DNA of 47,811 nt from Fischerella muscicola PCC 7414 (GTDB lineage: Bacteria; Cyanobacteriota; Cyanobacteriia; Cyanobacteriales; Nostocaceae): NCBI RefSeq assembly GCF_000317205.1, contig NZ_AJLK01000183.1:1-47811 (forward strand), given 5' to 3'. This document shows positions 16,341-25,484 of this stretch, piece after piece (within the stretch, counting starts at the first letter, position 1; every line of letters starts with the position of its first letter). Both the position numbers and the translations under genes were made by a program. A model generated the notes under the pieces. The model was not told the origin of the DNA. It ran no database searches and was given only the letters and a program-made list of their open reading frames with translations.

Positions 16341-17258
16341 ATGACTTCGTATCAGATAAACCTTGAAGGTGACGTTTTAAAAGTCAGGTTTGGTCAACCT
16401 GCAAATGGCGACCAAGTAGTGCGGGATGCGGCGGCACGTTTAGATGAGATGATAACACTGGGGGAACTTGCTGGGGGCAAACTACTTAAAATTGATGGGC
16501 CTGCATCTGTAGCTGTTAGTTACTTGATCGCACATAAGATATCTCATTTATATAGTGCGATCGCAGTTTTTGACCCCAAAATAGGTAGAAAAGGCTACAA
16601 ATCCTTTATTGTAGCAGTCTCTCATACTCCGGCATACAAGATAGGCGAACTGATCGAAACAGACGAACCGCAAAAGGATAAAATTAACCCAAAAGTTGTA
16701 ATTTGCGGCCCTTCCCAATCGGGAAAATCTTGTTTGCGCGAAGGTTTAAAGCAAGCAATTTCTAACATTGCAGGCGCACCCTATCCTTATGTGATTACCG
16801 CTTGTCCAGATGGTGAGGGTGCATGGTATTCCGAGGCTGCACAGCGCGACCTAAAATTAGCACAACAGTTAAAAGCAGCATACAAGGCGAAATTTACCCC
16901 AGAGTTTGCAACCAAAGCTGCAAATTGGGTGCGGAATGCAAACACACCCCTAAACATCATTGAAGTTGGCGGAAGAATAACTAATGAAAATCGGATCATT
17001 ATGCGAGAAGCAACACACGCAGTAATTTTATCTGGGAAAAACGATAAAATTCCCGAATGGCAAGAGTTTTGTGAATCGCTGGGGTTGCGGATAGTTGCAA
17101 TCATACACAGCGATCTTGAGGATAAAGAGGATGTGATTGAATCTGAGTCGCCTGTATTGACTGGTAAGGTTCACTGTCTTGAGCGAGGAAAGGATGTTTC
17201 CGGAAGGGAGATGGTGCAGATGTTGGCAAAAGTTTTAGTAAGGTTGGGTAGTAAATAA
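16341..17258 (+). CDS. csx3: Csx3 (Crn3 ring nuclease-like) fused to a P-loop ATPase domain
   Basis: First gene of the type III-A operon, 305 residues. Residues 1-105 match Csx3: GGKLLKIDGPASVAVSYLIAHKISHLY, then AVFDPKIG and VAVSHTPAYKIGELI. Candidate active residues are His65, His69 and Asp78. Csx3/Crn3 is a metal-dependent ring nuclease that removes the cyclic tetra-adenylate messenger. Residues 118-300 form a nucleotide-binding domain with a Walker A, GPSQSGKS (123-130), and a later NIIEVGGRI strand. Its job is not established; it resembles nucleotide or nucleoside kinases in layout. Csx3-AAA fusions are known in cyanobacteria. The stop overlaps the cas10 start by one base (TAATG). Confidence 0.88.
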   Translation: MTSYQINLEGDVLKVRFGQPANGDQVVRDAAARLDEMITLGELAGGKLLKIDGPASVAVSYLIAHKISHLYSAIAVFDPKIGRKGYKSFIVAVSHTPAYKIGELIETDEPQKDKINPKVVICGPSQSGKSCLREGLKQAISNIAGAPYPYVITACPDGEGAWYSEAAQRDLKLAQQLKAAYKAKFTPEFATKAANWVRNANTPLNIIEVGGRITNENRIIMREATHAVILSGKNDKIPEWQEFCESLGLRIVAIIHSDLEDKEDVIESESPVLTGKVHCLERGKDVSGREMVQMLAKVLVRLGSK

Positions 17259-19618
17259 TGAAACAATTACGTGTTGCTGAACGAGCTGCTTTGCAAGTCA
17301 TCCAAGAAGCCGTTAGGGTGCTAGCGGATTGGACAAACTCGAAATTAAAAGAGAATTTACCAAAGTTAATAGCAGCAAATGGTAATCAGGATGTAATCAA
17401 AAAAGCCGTTGCAGAAGCACAGAGATTACTTTCTTGGAATAGCGAGGAAAACCCAAAAGCCTTGCGTCTGTTATTTGACTTAGTAAACTTGGAAAAAGAC
17501 GAAGAGAAAAAGAGTCAAAATCAGCATCAACAACATTATTGGAAGCCAGATTTTATTGGCGATTGTAATCCTAAAATACCTTACCCCGTAGAAAAAGAAC
17601 CTTCATTAGAAGACTTCAGTAAACTGAAACATGAAATTAAACAAGAATTAGATAAACTCGATGACGATAGAGATTTAAATAACCTATCTTTGCTGACTTT
17701 GATTCTAGAAAAATATGGTTCTTTTATCAGTTTTGGTGATGCGGATGTTGCATTAATAGATATAGCTAAAAGCACTGCTGCGGTTGCTGCTGCATTAGCA
17801 AATAATCCTGAAAGCAATAACCTAACTTTAATTGCAGGTGATTTATCAGGTATTCAAAAATTTATTTACACTATATCTTCTGATGGTGCGCTGAAATCTT
17901 TGCGTGCGCGCAGTTTTTACTTGGAATTAGTTACGGAAGAAGTAGTACAGCAACTTTTGGAAGCGTTAGAATTACCACGTACAAATGTTATTTATGCAGG
18001 TGGTGGTAATTTATATATATTAGCTCCTGCAATAGAATCAGTTAAAATCAATGTTGCAGAAGTTCGTCAACAGTTTAATGAATGGCTTTTGGGTGAGCTT
18101 CAAGGCAAAGTTTTTCTCGCACTTGATTGTTTAGACTTCCCTATCACAGATATTACCACTGCAAGATTTGCCGAATATTGGTCAGAACTGACAAGTAAAA
18201 AACTAGCTGCACAAAAGTCTCGTAAGTTTGCTGAAAATGTTAGCAAATTTATTCAAGAAAGTGAAAGTCACGAACCTTGTAAAGTTTGTCATCGTGATGA
18301 TGTGGAACCAGGAAAATTAAAGCAGCTTAATAAGAACGAGCCAGATTCGGTGCTTGCTTGTGAAACTTGTTGCAGAATGTTTGAGTTAGGAGGACAGTTA
18401 TTAAGAGTTGAAGTGATAGTGCGATCGCAAAGTGAAAACTTTGAGGATAAGTTTGACACGCTTACCTTTGAACTTCCTGCTACTGATAAACGTGATGCTA
18501 AAAATGTTTACTATCATTTGTTTCGCAGATGGAAACAAATAGTTCCAGATAATGACACAGCTTTGTTGATAAATGACTGGAACATAGAGCATTATAAATT
18601 CTCCCAGTTTCAGAAATCTTTTCCTTTACTGCTGGGAAACTATGCTCAAGAAAGTAGTGAAGAAAAAGGTTTGATTATCCGTGCTAACGAAATGGCGGAA
18701 AAAGCCAAAGGTATAAATAGAATTGGATACCTGCGAATGGATGTAGACAACTTGGGGAGAATCTTTGCTGAGGGTTTAGGAGAAAATAAAACTTTGCCAA
18801 GAATTGCTGGACTTTCGCGCCAGATGAGTTATTTTTTTAAAGTTTATCTCAACAGTTTAGCTGAATTTAGGCAAGAAAATTTCCTTAATCAAAATAAATT
18901 AATTGCAGATATTTTACAGAAAAAAGCAGAATTTTTAACTCCAAATAGGCGAGATAATTTACTATTTATCTATGCTGGTGGTGATGATTTATTTGTTAGT
19001 GGTGCATGGAATGAAGTGGTTGAATTTGCCTTTGATATCTACCAATGCTTTCGTGCTTATACAGGAAATAATCCAGACATTACGTTATCAGGTGGTATTA
19101 GTATTCATGATATTAAATTTCCCCTTTACAAAGCAGCTGAGGAATCAGGAGAAGCGGAAGAAAAAGCTAAAGGTAATGGTAAAGATAGTTTAGGTCTATT
19201 TAGCCAAGTATTTAAGTGTAATGAATGGCTAGGAATAGAAGATATCAGCATGATTGATTCGGAAATTCAAAAATATTTACATTCAGAAACTAGACCAAAG
19301 CTACTAGGTATATTACCATTTGTTGAGAAATTAGAACAACAAGAAATTGGTGTTAATTATTCCCGTAATTTTGTGCGTAACTTACTCATCACCGCAGAAA
19401 TACAAGAAAAAGCATTAGAAAAGTTTGAAGACAACAAAAAATCAGAGGAGGCTTTAGGAACTCGCTATTATTTGCATCTACCCAAGATTGCTTATACTTT
19501 AGCGAGATTACCCAAAAATGTACTAGATGACAGTGATTTTCGGACTTCCTTAAAAAGTCCATATAATGCGCCTTATTTTCGGGCGATCGCTACTTGGATT
19601 GAACTTTTAAATCGCTAG
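17258..19618 (+). CDS. cas10: Cas10/Csm1, type III-A large subunit and cyclic-oligoadenylate synthase
   Basis: A 786-residue signature protein of type III systems. The catalytic palm motif GGDD is at residues 574-577 (FIYAGGDDLFVSG), and the second palm core reads MDVDN (494-498). The zinc-binding cysteines are C341, C344, C368 and C371 (CKVC, CETC). The first palm begins near LIAGDLSGIQKFIY. The N-terminal HD nuclease cannot be recognised: no His-Asp pair is found in the first 180 residues, and the usual end of that domain reads DVALIDIAKSTAAVA, without the expected His. It should therefore make cyclic oligoadenylate but not cut single-stranded DNA. Eight bases separate it from csm2. Confidence 0.95.
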   Translation: MKQLRVAERAALQVIQEAVRVLADWTNSKLKENLPKLIAANGNQDVIKKAVAEAQRLLSWNSEENPKALRLLFDLVNLEKDEEKKSQNQHQQHYWKPDFIGDCNPKIPYPVEKEPSLEDFSKLKHEIKQELDKLDDDRDLNNLSLLTLILEKYGSFISFGDADVALIDIAKSTAAVAAALANNPESNNLTLIAGDLSGIQKFIYTISSDGALKSLRARSFYLELVTEEVVQQLLEALELPRTNVIYAGGGNLYILAPAIESVKINVAEVRQQFNEWLLGELQGKVFLALDCLDFPITDITTARFAEYWSELTSKKLAAQKSRKFAENVSKFIQESESHEPCKVCHRDDVEPGKLKQLNKNEPDSVLACETCCRMFELGGQLLRVEVIVRSQSENFEDKFDTLTFELPATDKRDAKNVYYHLFRRWKQIVPDNDTALLINDWNIEHYKFSQFQKSFPLLLGNYAQESSEEKGLIIRANEMAEKAKGINRIGYLRMDVDNLGRIFAEGLGENKTLPRIAGLSRQMSYFFKVYLNSLAEFRQENFLNQNKLIADILQKKAEFLTPNRRDNLLFIYAGGDDLFVSGAWNEVVEFAFDIYQCFRAYTGNNPDITLSGGISIHDIKFPLYKAAEESGEAEEKAKGNGKDSLGLFSQVFKCNEWLGIEDISMIDSEIQKYLHSETRPKLLGILPFVEKLEQQEIGVNYSRNFVRNLLITAEIQEKALEKFEDNKKSEEALGTRYYLHLPKIAYTLARLPKNVLDDSDFRTSLKSPYNAPYFRAIATWIELLNR

Positions 19619-19626
19619 TAATTTAT

Positions 19627-20106
19627 ATGCCAGAACCGATTAAACCAAAATTATCAATTCCACCTCTAAATTCTAGGCAATCAATTCCTCAAACTCATGT
19701 GAATAAAACACAAAATATCGTTGAGGAAATTGTTAAAACTATTAACGACCTACCTGATGGATTAAAAACATATCCCATTCGAGACTTGGTTAAACATGCT
19801 GAAGAATTTGGCCCTTATCTCAAGCAACAAAGATTAGAAACAAACCAAGTTCGCAAATTTTTAGATGCTGTAAATCGCTTAAAAGCTGACTTAGCAGAAA
19901 CAGGTGAATTTGCCAAAGTTGAGACAGAAATAGTTCTGCTTAAACCAAAATTAGCATACGCCGCAGCTAGACAAAGAGCAGCAAAACCATTAGGTGAAGT
20001 TATGTCAGCTGCTATTGACAAAGTTCACAGCAAAGAAGATTTTGAACGGCTAGTTCAATTACTTGAATCAATTATTGCTTATCACAAAGCTGAAGGTGGA
20101 AAGTAA
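19627..20106 (+). CDS. csm2: Csm2, small subunit of the type III-A effector
   Basis: A 159-residue, mostly helical protein. The C-terminal two-thirds carry the Csm2 pattern: VRKFLDAVNRLKADL, EIVLLKPKLAYAAARQ and, at the end, FERLVQLLESIIAYHKAEGGK. Csm2 subunits line the Csm complex beside the Csm3 backbone and contact the crRNA-target duplex. The N-terminal 25 residues are proline-rich and probably disordered. It sits between cas10 (8-nt gap) and csm3 (2-nt gap). Its presence distinguishes III-A from III-B and agrees with the csm3-csm5 order. Confidence 0.93.
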   Translation: MPEPIKPKLSIPPLNSRQSIPQTHVNKTQNIVEEIVKTINDLPDGLKTYPIRDLVKHAEEFGPYLKQQRLETNQVRKFLDAVNRLKADLAETGEFAKVETEIVLLKPKLAYAAARQRAAKPLGEVMSAAIDKVHSKEDFERLVQLLESIIAYHKAEGGK

Positions 20107-20108
20107 AT

Positions 20109-21089
20109 ATGCCAGTATCATACGCACAAAAACCCTTACTTGGTAAATTAACCCTCACTAGTCAACTTTCTGCTGAAACAGGATTGCATATTGGTGGTGG
20201 TGGCGAAAATTTGGATATCGGTGGACTGGATAAACCGGTAATTCGTGATCCTCTCACAAAATATCCTTATTTACCTGGTTCTTCAATTAAAGGCAAACTA
20301 CGTTCTACCTTAGAAAGATTATTAAATAAACCCCTAAATCGTACAGGAGGAAGCGGTACTTGGCGCTACGAAAGTGACGATTTAAAAGATGGTTTTACTG
20401 AAGTAGAAGCAGGTAGATTTATTGCCTACGAAGGTGCTAACACCTGTCAAATTAGTCGTCTATTTGGTTCTACCGGGGGTTCCAAATTTTGGATGCCAAT
20501 TGAAACTGCTAGAGAAGAAGGATTATATGAAGAAAATAAAAATAATCCTACTTCTACAATACAAAATCAAAATTGTATTAGAATCAATCGCGGACGTAAC
20601 GCGCCAGCTCGATTGATTATTCGAGATTGCCATTTAGTACCAGAATCAGCAGAAAAACTCAAGCAAGTCGACACTGGTTTATACATGACTGAGTGGAAAT
20701 TTGAAAACGGTATTGACCGAGTAACAGCAGCAGCAAATCCCAGACAGTTAGAACGTGTACCCGCTGGATCAAAATTCCAGTTTGAATTAGTTTACACCGT
20801 TGAAAACAAAAACCAAGTCATTGAAGACTTGCAAAATATTGCGATCGCACTCGCCATTTTAGAAGATGATGCACTTGGCGGACATGGTTCTAGAGGTTAC
20901 GGTAAAGTCAGATTTCAGAACTTTCAGTTTTCCTATCGTAGCTTGGCACAGTACCGCCAAATTACCAGTACTCCTCCTGGTACATCAGGTTTACAACCAT
21001 TAGAAACCATTCCTAACACCCAAGTACTCTTAGATAACTTTGGAAATTTACGCGAGTACATCGAACAACGATTACTGCCAGGAGATTGA
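20109..21089 (+). CDS. csm3: Csm3, RAMP backbone subunit with target-RNA cleavage site
   Basis: A 326-residue RAMP protein. The N-terminal motif GLHIGGGGENLDIGGLDKP aligns with characterised Csm3 proteins and places the catalytic aspartate at Asp41. It is followed by YPYLPGSSIKGKLRSTLE, and later by FENGIDRVTAAANPRQLERV and the glycine-rich GGHGSRGYGKV. Csm3 binds crRNA along its length and cuts target RNA every six nucleotides, and the site looks intact. It is longer than bacterial Csm3 proteins of about 220 residues because of an insert near residues 90-160 and a C-terminal tail. Confidence 0.95.
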   Translation: MPVSYAQKPLLGKLTLTSQLSAETGLHIGGGGENLDIGGLDKPVIRDPLTKYPYLPGSSIKGKLRSTLERLLNKPLNRTGGSGTWRYESDDLKDGFTEVEAGRFIAYEGANTCQISRLFGSTGGSKFWMPIETAREEGLYEENKNNPTSTIQNQNCIRINRGRNAPARLIIRDCHLVPESAEKLKQVDTGLYMTEWKFENGIDRVTAAANPRQLERVPAGSKFQFELVYTVENKNQVIEDLQNIAIALAILEDDALGGHGSRGYGKVRFQNFQFSYRSLAQYRQITSTPPGTSGLQPLETIPNTQVLLDNFGNLREYIEQRLLPGD

Positions 21090-21090
21090 T

Positions 21091-22143
21091 ATGAGTGTCT
21101 GGAAACTTGTTAAACTCAACTTTGACCGTAGCCCCGCGCATTTTGGGGAAGTGGGAATTGGCATGGAAAAAACGAGCGATCGCGTCCGTTCCGATGCTTT
21201 ATTTAGTGCATGGGTTAGTGTCTATGCGCGGTTATTCGGTAAAAATGCAGTTGAGGAATTATTGCAGATATTTCCTTCAAAAGAGCAACCTGAATTAACT
21301 CCCCCTTTCCGTATCAGTTCCACCTTTATTTACCGAGAAGTTGGACAAGAAACAATTTACTATCTTCCCCGTCCCCTGAAGTTTCCCATCAACTATCCTG
21401 ATGACGATCTAGCTTTTTTCAAAACCTACAAAAAGCTTAATTATTTGCCTTTAGAAATATGGCAAAGATGGTATCAAACAGAAGGGTTTCAAGAGAGCGA
21501 TCGCCAAGAATTAATTGCTCAAACTACTGGTAAATCAGAGGGAAAACTCAAAGCAGCAGGAACCTTTGACTACAAAAAAGCCTTTAAAATTAACAAAGTT
21601 CCGAAAGTTGCTGTAGACCGCGTTACCAGAGCAACAAACTTTTACCATACTGGTTTTGTTCAATTTGAGTGGGAGAAAAATCCGGCTGGTTTATACTTTC
21701 TCATACAATTATCTCCAGAAGGAGAGAAATTAGTAGACAAGCTAAAAGCTGCTTTGTATCTATTAGGAGAAGAAGGACTGGGAGGAGAACGTTCGAGTGG
21801 TGCAGGAAGATTTCAAGTTAAGTGGTTAGAATTACCAGAAACGTGGCAAAAAGTGGTAGATTTTTCCGCTGGAAATCATCACGCGCTGATGAGTTTGTTT
21901 TGGGATACACCCATAACAACTGACTTTTTAAATCAAGCTAGCTATGACATTCAAGAACGGGGTGGTTGGATAGCAGAAAATCAACTCCGACGTAAAATGG
22001 TGCGAATGTTTAGCGAAGGTTCAGTTTTTCTAGTACCACCACAAGGAAAGCTAGTAGATGTTACACCCAACGGTTTTAATAAACATCGCATTTACCGTAG
22101 TGGTATTAGCTTGAGTCTGCCAATTAAAGCACAGGATAAATAA
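21091..22143 (+). CDS. csm4: Csm4, RAMP subunit binding the crRNA 5' handle
   Basis: The start at ATG 21091, one base after the csm3 stop and with GGAG upstream, gives 350 residues. It opens MSVWKLVKLNFDRSPAHFG, the usual first RAMP strand with the FG turn. Later come SDALFSAWVSVYARLFG, DRVTRATNFYHTG and GEEGLGGERSSGAGRFQV, the glycine-rich loop of RAMP folds. Csm4 pairs with Cas10 and holds the 5' tag of crRNA. A longer frame from 21040 inside csm3 has no support. Confidence 0.93.
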   Translation: MSVWKLVKLNFDRSPAHFGEVGIGMEKTSDRVRSDALFSAWVSVYARLFGKNAVEELLQIFPSKEQPELTPPFRISSTFIYREVGQETIYYLPRPLKFPINYPDDDLAFFKTYKKLNYLPLEIWQRWYQTEGFQESDRQELIAQTTGKSEGKLKAAGTFDYKKAFKINKVPKVAVDRVTRATNFYHTGFVQFEWEKNPAGLYFLIQLSPEGEKLVDKLKAALYLLGEEGLGGERSSGAGRFQVKWLELPETWQKVVDFSAGNHHALMSLFWDTPITTDFLNQASYDIQERGGWIAENQLRRKMVRMFSEGSVFLVPPQGKLVDVTPNGFNKHRIYRSGISLSLPIKAQDK

Positions 22144-22147
22144 TATT

Positions 22148-23437
22148 ATGGTGGTTTCTCCCGATTTTACTCTCAAGAAACCTGATTTTTATCAATCAAA
22201 AAAGATTCTCTTGACAAGTCCAATTTTACATATTGGCTCATCAGTATCAAGATTAAATCCTTTTGAATATGTACAGACAGATAGAAAAGTATATCTCCCC
22301 AGCCAAGAAGCCTTAGCAAAGGGTTTATTAGCGCAAGGAGGACGATTTTTCAATGACTATATTCAAGCAATTGAAGAACGCCAAGACATCACAGGACTTT
22401 TAAAACAAGCCTTTGGTTCCGAGTGGTGGAAAGCTAAAGATGCAGAAGGTTGTCCAATTTTTTCCAAAGAAGCCGTCAGCCAAAAGTTGACATCTGAGAG
22501 AATTACAGATTTGCGTCCCATGATTCGGAATGGGATGGGACAATTATTTATTCCTGGTTCTTCAATTAAAGGAGCAATTAGAACTGCCATCACATATTAT
22601 CTATTGAAACACGCAGACCTTTTTCAATTACCTTCATCAAAGCGGGTGAGCGAAATTGAGAAAAAATTGAGAGAAAAATTAGGAAAAATTAACCAAAATC
22701 AGCAGAAATTTCTCGATGATGAGCTATTCATGGATAGTTTATTCTCAGAATTCCACCTCACATATCAAGAGAGAAACTTTCCTGGTAAAGGGCCAAATAC
22801 AGACTTTTTCAGAGCTATCAAAATTACAGATTCAGCACCACTCTTAGAAAGCACAATCAAAACTAAGAAAGGTCAAGAAATACCTGTTAACATACCTGTT
22901 GTCGCCGAGGTAGTAGTTTCTAGCAGATTTCCAGATTACTTAGCTAAATATAAAGCATCTATCTATACTGAAATGGTGCGAAATATCCAAACAGAATTCA
23001 CCATTACATTAGATACAGAAATGCTTTCATGGTTCACACATAAACAGGGGATGAAGTTACCCTTTAGTAACCTAGATGAACTCTTACAAATATGTCAAGA
23101 ATTTACTCAAGAACAATGGGACTATGAGCATGATTACTGGCAAGAAATTAAGAACAATCCTCAAGCATCAGGGAAAAATTTAGATTTTAATTATATCCGC
23201 GAATTTTACGAACCAGAAAAATGTCCCTATAGTTTGAGACTGGGTTGGGGTAGTGGAATGAATGGGACTACTATTGGCTTGTGTCTTGATGATGAACTGC
23301 GGGAAGATATTCGCGATACTTGTGGTTTAAAAGCGCCTGGTTTTGAAGCACCAAAGTCTAGGCGAACTGTGATGAATACCAAAGGTGAAATTAAGTTTGT
23401 ACCGGGATGGGTTAAATTCAAAAATCTACAAGACTAA
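22148..23437 (+). CDS. csm5: Csm5, RAMP subunit capping the complex
   Basis: A 429-residue protein. Family features include ILLTSPILHIGSSVSRLNPFEYV at the N-terminus (beta strand plus HIG turn), QLFIPGSSIKGAIRTAI and a late LRLGWGSGMNGTTIGL glycine-rich loop. Csm5 sits at the crRNA 3' end and helps in crRNA maturation. The final codons overlap the cas6 start by one base (TAATG). The distance from csm4 is four bases. Confidence 0.93.
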   Translation: MVVSPDFTLKKPDFYQSKKILLTSPILHIGSSVSRLNPFEYVQTDRKVYLPSQEALAKGLLAQGGRFFNDYIQAIEERQDITGLLKQAFGSEWWKAKDAEGCPIFSKEAVSQKLTSERITDLRPMIRNGMGQLFIPGSSIKGAIRTAITYYLLKHADLFQLPSSKRVSEIEKKLREKLGKINQNQQKFLDDELFMDSLFSEFHLTYQERNFPGKGPNTDFFRAIKITDSAPLLESTIKTKKGQEIPVNIPVVAEVVVSSRFPDYLAKYKASIYTEMVRNIQTEFTITLDTEMLSWFTHKQGMKLPFSNLDELLQICQEFTQEQWDYEHDYWQEIKNNPQASGKNLDFNYIREFYEPEKCPYSLRLGWGSGMNGTTIGLCLDDELREDIRDTCGLKAPGFEAPKSRRTVMNTKGEIKFVPGWVKFKNLQD

Positions 23438-24207
23438 TGCTAATTCGTTCTACCTGGATATTAAGTGTATCAGAACCGACAATTTTACCCCGTTCCTATA
23501 GCTTGGAACTGGTAAAACAACTGCATCAACAACTAGGTTTAGAAATGGGAAACGAAGCGATTCCTTCCATTTCATACTCAGGAATCATCGGTTCATGCTC
23601 AACTTCTAGAGATTTTTTCACCTTCCATCCAGAGGAATTTTACAAATTATCTCTGTGTGGATTGCAGGAAGTTTCAACAAAAACAATTTCTCATCTTAAT
23701 CTCTCAGACTCTTTAGAATTCCTTGGAGCTAAATTTAACGTTATCAACCGTGAAGATGAAATTACTAGTTATGAAGAATTGTATACTACTTTAGTAGCAA
23801 ATGAACCAGAAGCAATCAGACGGTTTGAGTTGCAGTTTATCACTCCCACAGCTTTTTCTCAGGGTGGAACAAATCTACCTCTACCTGTACCAAATTTAAT
23901 GTTCCACAGTTGGCTAGAACGCTGGAATAATTTTGCGCCTGTTTATTTGGGAGGTGATGAATTAATTGCTTACCTCAGCAATGCGATTTTGCTGAAAAAT
24001 CACAAAATTCAAACCAGAAGTTGGCAATTACATAGAGGTTATGTGAATGGATTTGTGGGTGATGTAACGCTACACATTTTTAATCGTGCTGACTCTTTAT
24101 TGGCAAATGTGGCTAATTTATTAGTTCAATATGCGCGTTTTGCTGGTACGGGGATGAAGACAAGGTTGGGGATGGGACAGACATTAATTAATATATCAAG
24201 TAGATAA
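23437..24207 (+). CDS. cas6: Cas6-type pre-crRNA endoribonuclease
   Basis: A 256-residue double-ferredoxin RAMP. The first strand is STWILSVSEPTILPRSYSLELVKQLHQQLG. The C-terminal half has FITPTAFSQGG and the glycine-rich RFAGTGMKTRLGMGQ, the best Cas6 marker. Cas6 cuts CRISPR repeat RNA to give units for the Csm complex. A catalytic His cannot be fixed by eye; candidates lie near the N-terminus and in the middle. Because no array is present here, this enzyme presumably processes arrays elsewhere in the genome. Confidence 0.9.
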   Translation: MLIRSTWILSVSEPTILPRSYSLELVKQLHQQLGLEMGNEAIPSISYSGIIGSCSTSRDFFTFHPEEFYKLSLCGLQEVSTKTISHLNLSDSLEFLGAKFNVINREDEITSYEELYTTLVANEPEAIRRFELQFITPTAFSQGGTNLPLPVPNLMFHSWLERWNNFAPVYLGGDELIAYLSNAILLKNHKIQTRSWQLHRGYVNGFVGDVTLHIFNRADSLLANVANLLVQYARFAGTGMKTRLGMGQTLINISSR

Positions 24208-24209
24208 TT

Positions 24210-25460
24210 ATGAAAAAGATTATTACATTTTTGGGTATTCAGGCTAAGAAAACAACATATTGTTTTCAAGGTCAAAATTATGACGGAGAAGTATTTGCAG
24301 AAGCTTTACATAAGTTTTGCAATTATGACTCGATGTTAGTTTGTGTGACAAGTGAAGCCAAAGAAAAAACTTTTCCTATTTTAGAGAAATTAGAAGAAAA
24401 ACGCATACAAGCAGTTGAAATCCCCACTGGGCAAAGCACCGAAGAAATGTGGGAAACTTTTAAAATTATTAATCAAAAAGTAAATGAAAATGACAGCGTT
24501 ATATTTGATATAACTCATGGTTTGCGTTCTTTACCATTTTTAGTATTTTTATTTGCAGCATACCTTAAAGCAGCTAAAAACGTTACAATTGAGGCTATTT
24601 ACTACGGAGCCTGGGAATTAGGATTTTCCAATAATGGAATAGCACCAGTTATTGATTTATCTGAATTTATTGGAATGCTCGACTGGTTAACTGCAACTGA
24701 GCGTTTTGTGGAAATAGGAGATGGACAGCCACTAGCTGATTTATTAAAAAAAGGAATGCCATCCAAAATCGAACTACGTGATAGTATTTCAGCACGAGAA
24801 CTTAAAAGGGATCTTGAAGCAGCGTCTAAGGCAATTGAATCTATTTCTCTAGCATTACGCCTAACTCGACCAATAGAAACTATGGAGGAAGCAACTAAGC
24901 TAGAACAAGCTTTAAAAAAAGCTGCACCTAGTATTGCTAAACAAGCACAACCATTTAGTATTTTAGGTGAACAAGTAGTCAAAGAATACGGCCAATTCGC
25001 CCTTGAAAACCCAAGAGAAAATTCGCAATTAGCTAATAATTTATGGCTGCAACTAAAAATGATTCAGTGGTACCGTGAAAGACAGCAAATCGTACAAGCA
25101 GTAACTTTAACACGTGAATGGATTGTTTCTGTTTTAGCTCTCAAGTTTGGAGAACCAATGTTCTCTAATAAAAATGGACGTTCTGAAGTAGAAAGAGCTT
25201 TAAATAATGGAGTAATAATACAGTCAAAAAAAACTGTTGATACTATTAGTAGTTGCGATGAAAAGCTTAAAAACTTAGCAAACAAAGACGAACTAATAGA
25301 CCTTTGGCAGCAAGTTAGAGAGTTAAGAAATGATATTGCCCATGTTGGCATGAATCCCGATCCTAAATTAGCCAAAACACTTAAAGATCGTTTTGAAAAG
25401 ATATATCCATCTCTTTCAGAATTAGTAGCATCACTACTACCTCCACAAGAAAATTATTAA
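24210..25460 (+). CDS. csx1: Csx1-like CARF-HEPN ribonuclease (DxTHG type, TIGR02221-like)
   Basis: A 416-residue ancillary effector. The N-terminal CARF domain (about 1-160) has the DITHG motif at residues 100-104 (VIFDITHGLRSLPFLVFLF). A helical linker follows, then a C-terminal HEPN domain with RNDIAH at 373-378, an R-x4-H catalytic motif. Such proteins are cyclic-oligoadenylate-activated RNases that cut RNA indiscriminately during infection. It is two bases downstream of cas6. No transmembrane segment was seen. Both ligand-binding and catalytic motifs appear intact. Confidence 0.9.
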   Translation: MKKIITFLGIQAKKTTYCFQGQNYDGEVFAEALHKFCNYDSMLVCVTSEAKEKTFPILEKLEEKRIQAVEIPTGQSTEEMWETFKIINQKVNENDSVIFDITHGLRSLPFLVFLFAAYLKAAKNVTIEAIYYGAWELGFSNNGIAPVIDLSEFIGMLDWLTATERFVEIGDGQPLADLLKKGMPSKIELRDSISARELKRDLEAASKAIESISLALRLTRPIETMEEATKLEQALKKAAPSIAKQAQPFSILGEQVVKEYGQFALENPRENSQLANNLWLQLKMIQWYRERQQIVQAVTLTREWIVSVLALKFGEPMFSNKNGRSEVERALNNGVIIQSKKTVDTISSCDEKLKNLANKDELIDLWQQVRELRNDIAHVGMNPDPKLAKTLKDRFEKIYPSLSELVASLLPPQENY

Positions 25461-25484
25461 ACTTCATCATATTAAGTCACATTC

